Shown here: positions 9,991 through 12,461 of the stretch, piece after piece
How the letters are laid out: every line of letters begins with the position of its first letter
How positions within the stretch are numbered: position 1 is the stretch's first letter
Assembly: GCA_001970855.1 (NCBI GenBank)
Contig: LSSN01000764.1
Coordinates: forward strand, 2,106-14,566
Length of the DNA: 12,461 nt
Source of the DNA: Smittium culicis
Lineage: Eukaryota; Kickxellomycota; Harpellomycetes; Harpellales; Legeriomycetaceae
Reading direction: 5' to 3'
The notes under the pieces: model-generated
What the model was told of the DNA's origin: nothing
Database searches by the model: none
Seen by the model: only the letters and a program-made list of their open reading frames with translations
Position numbers and translations under genes: made by a program

Positions 9991-10431
9991 ACCCATATAT
10001 TCGATTCATATATATTCTAAAGATTTCTCATCTCGCTCTTCACCCCTATATATTTTTTTGCTTATATAATAAAAATTTTTTTTTGTTGGTCTCTTTATCA
10101 TCATTATCACTTTTAATAAATATATAATTTATAAGTATTAAATCATTATTATTACTTTTTATGGTTATAAGTCATTGATATATAGTTTTTATTTTTCGTG
10201 ATTCTAATATATACAGAGCTTTTTTCTTTCCCTGGTCGATGATATTAATTTCTTAGATCAGCAATTCTGGTTACACTGATTCTAGAATAGGAAATTTTAT
10301 AATATGGTGTAACTGGTTAGTTCATCTCAAAAATTAAAATATTATGTACGTATTTCTGTTAACTAGATAGCATTTTGGGTTTCAGCTGTTTAGCAGCTTA
10401 TTATAGGAGTACCAGATTGATATTTAAAGCT

Positions 10432-10458
10432 TAGGAATAAAATTGTATTTTATTCCTA
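10432..10458. repeat. Perfect inverted repeat, 12-bp arms, 3-bp loop
   Basis: TAGGAATAAAAT, then TGT, then the exact reverse complement ATTTTATTCCTA. The arms include GG and CC pairs. No T-run follows on either strand, so a Rho-independent terminator is not supported. It is the longest perfect hairpin I noticed in the window; given the AT bias it could still be chance. Confidence 0.65.
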
Positions 10459-11826
10459 GTGGACGTAGAAAAAGATCATGAGCTCTATTAAATCACCGCA
10501 ATTTAGTTTGGTTGTAAAAAATTATTAACAATACTGCATGTAAATTAAGAAAATCGACCTACTTGAAGCAACGTATATTTGGATCTATTTGCTGTAATAT
10601 TTAAAAAATCGATAGATGTTCGACACCGCAATACTTATTATAATAGACTAATTATGCTAATTTGTATTTTTTAGCTAAATTTTTTGCGTAGTTTAAAGTA
10701 CTAATATTTATGCAAAAAAAATATTGCTTATAAAAAGATAATCATGCATTAATATTAATTCAATAATAAAAACTATAAATATAAAATTCATGCTTAAATT
10801 TATAAAGAAATTCTAGTTCATTCAATTAAAAATCGAAATGAAATAAAGCATAATGTTTTAATTATAGTTATAGCTTAACACGTGCTTTAGATTTTTGTAC
10901 TAGATTAATTAACATATGCAAACAAAAAAAACTGCAACTTTTCTTTAGAATTCAAGCATAAATAGAGTCTAGATATTCTAGTTCATTTCTTTACTTTAAA
11001 AGAAAATAAATTCAAATGAGCATTCAAATTAAGTCAATTATGTGCTACGAATTTAGATTTATTAGTAATTGGTCAAATGTTATAAAAACAAAAAATATAA
11101 ATAATGCTCTAGAATTCTAGCTCAAACAAAAGATTTCTGACTCATTATAAAAATTTTTATACGCATTATTAAATAGATATCACATTATGAAATAATTGTA
11201 ATTAATCTAATTGATTATGTCGTATTTGATTTTTTTTTCTAACATAGCAAATCAATGATTGTGCAATAGTGCAATGCTTTCTAAAAAACTATTCAATTAT
11301 TTCTTATCAAATTATTTGATAATTAAAAATATCCGATTCCTAACGCTTTTACATCTTTTCAGCATAAAAAAAGAGATAAAAACTAGAGCAATATGTATTA
11401 ATTAATATCACATTAAGTATAATATTCAGCAATAAGATTCAGTAGTAAAAAAATTAATGTGGTATCTTCAATTAATTTTTATCATTTATAACATAAATAA
11501 ATTCTAGAGTTAGCATAAACTAAATTATAAACCATGTGTTTTCGATTCCGATTAATAAATGAAAAACATTAATTCAATTCTAGCTAATCAAATAAAAATT
11601 TAAATTTAAATAAATAATTATAATATAGGCAAGTATTAAATTAAAACTTTTAATATAATTATTTTAAATCAAAAGAGAATTATCTATTATATCACTTAGC
11701 TAATTAATTTGATACATTAATTTATAATTTTTAAAACATATACCATATGCATGATATATTTAAAATTTAATAATTAGACTTTATTATTCGTTACATGGTC
11801 AAATGATTTCAAATAAATTCTAGAAA

Positions 11827-11904
11827 TTCATTATTTATTTATAAAAAAATTAATAAATCATTTATTTGTTTATAAAAAAATTATTAAATCATTTATTTGT
11901 TTAT
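11827..11904. repeat. Short 31-bp tandem repeat, about 2.5 copies
   Basis: Units start at 11827, 11858 and 11889. The second and third agree where they overlap (TCATTTATTTGTTTAT), and the first differs from the second at a few positions. Each full unit holds a run of seven A followed by TTA. This looks like a small slippage duplication in AT-rich DNA. Confidence 0.8.
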
Positions 11905-12150
11905 TATAATTAAATAGCGAGCAAATATTTATTGAATATAATACATTGTACAAATGCTTCTATATCTTAATTACAATGCGGCTTTTAATAATAAAAACAG
12001 TAATGCATAAAATATATGCAAATTCATGTAATTTGTATTTTAAGATGTAAATTTATTAAATGAAAAAAGTATAAATAACCATAGTTTTCAATAGACTAAA
12101 TTTAAATCATAAAAATAAAAAATATTGAAATTATTAACAGAAATAAAATT

Positions 12151-12461
12151 AACCACTATTAACTCAAACTAACAGAAATTAACCACTATTAACTCAAACT
12201 AACAGAAATTAACCACTATTAACTCAAACTAACAGAAATTAACCACTATTAACTCAAACTAACAGAAATTAACCACTATTAACTCAAACTAACAGAAATT
12301 AACCACTATTAACTCAAACTAACAGAAATTAACCACTATTAACTCAAACTAACAGAAATTAACCACTATTAACTCAAACTAACAGAAATTAACCACTATT
12401 AACTCAAACTAACAGAAATTAACCACTATTAACTCAAACTAACAGAAATTAACCACTATTA
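12151..12461. repeat. Perfect 30-bp tandem array running off the window end
   Basis: Ten complete 30-bp units start at 12151, 12181 and so on to 12421, followed by 11 bases of an eleventh at the window edge. All are identical. The unit consists of three 10-bp blocks, each beginning AAC and ending in T; the first is AACCACTATT. A degenerate partial copy with a small insertion lies just upstream at about 12133-12150. The + strand of the unit has 7 C and 1 G. A telomere at a right-hand end would normally show the G-rich strand here, so an internal minisatellite or an assembly break inside a repeat fits better than a chromosome end. Confidence 0.97.

Larger units (their letters stand above)
9990..12130. 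other. AT-rich gene-free stretch with small repeats
   Basis: Most of this stretch is very AT-rich; the line at 11581 has 7 G or C in 60 bases. The part at about 10200-10640 is somewhat richer and could hold an eroded gene, but no frame on either strand gave a pattern I recognise. The only structures seen are a hairpin at 10432-10458, repeated ATTCTAG words and a 31-bp repeat at 11827-11904, listed separately. Confidence 0.65.

Noticed and set aside
4840..10148. 23-bp direct repeat flanking the satellite (4840-4862 and 10126-10148, one mismatch)
   Set aside because: In DNA this AT-rich, a match of this length is expected about once by chance in a window this size, so it is not evidence of a mobile-element boundary.
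12151..12461. Terminal telomeric repeat
   Set aside because: The strand running to the right end is C-rich, opposite to usual telomeres, and the unit matches no telomere repeat I know.

Overview
The window has no intact protein-coding gene, rRNA or tRNA that I can support. It is AT-rich and made of four kinds of DNA: eroded genes, very AT-rich filler, a degenerate 22-bp satellite, and a perfect 30-bp tandem array at the right edge. The left third carries what look like bacterial-type genes, read on the + strand through many stops and frameshifts. My best interpretation is a host-restricted bacterium (for example an endosymbiont) late in genome erosion. A bacterial fragment decaying inside an AT-rich eukaryotic genome is the main alternative. 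The sequence alone does not settle this or give a taxon.

Left, about 1-3432: spaced motif remnants fit a non-ribosomal peptide synthetase (NRPS). They run in the expected order: end of an adenylation (A) domain, a carrier protein (PCP), a condensation (C) domain, then a second A domain. At about 3436-4080 follows the ghost of an FMN nitroreductase-family protein, with its start, flavin-binding segment and C-terminal end recognisable in different frames. Together they suggest a dead biosynthetic cluster with an oxidoreductase beside, or inside, the last NRPS module. These calls rest on motif order and spacing judged by eye, not on a search.

Centre-left, about 4085-6480: extremely AT-rich DNA (one sampled 60-base line is 10% G+C) with no recognisable coding or RNA feature.

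Centre, about 6490-8480: a degenerate head-to-tail satellite of 22-bp period, C-rich on the + strand, with a freshly homogenised block at 7505-7592. From about 8740 to 9990 similar but far more diverged words continue. About 10000-12130 is again very AT-rich, with a 12-bp-stem hairpin, a cluster of ATTCTAG words and a short 31-bp repeat. From 12151 to the last base, a 30-bp unit repeats 10.4 times without a single difference. The + strand is G-richer than C in the left block and strongly C-richer than G in the satellite block.
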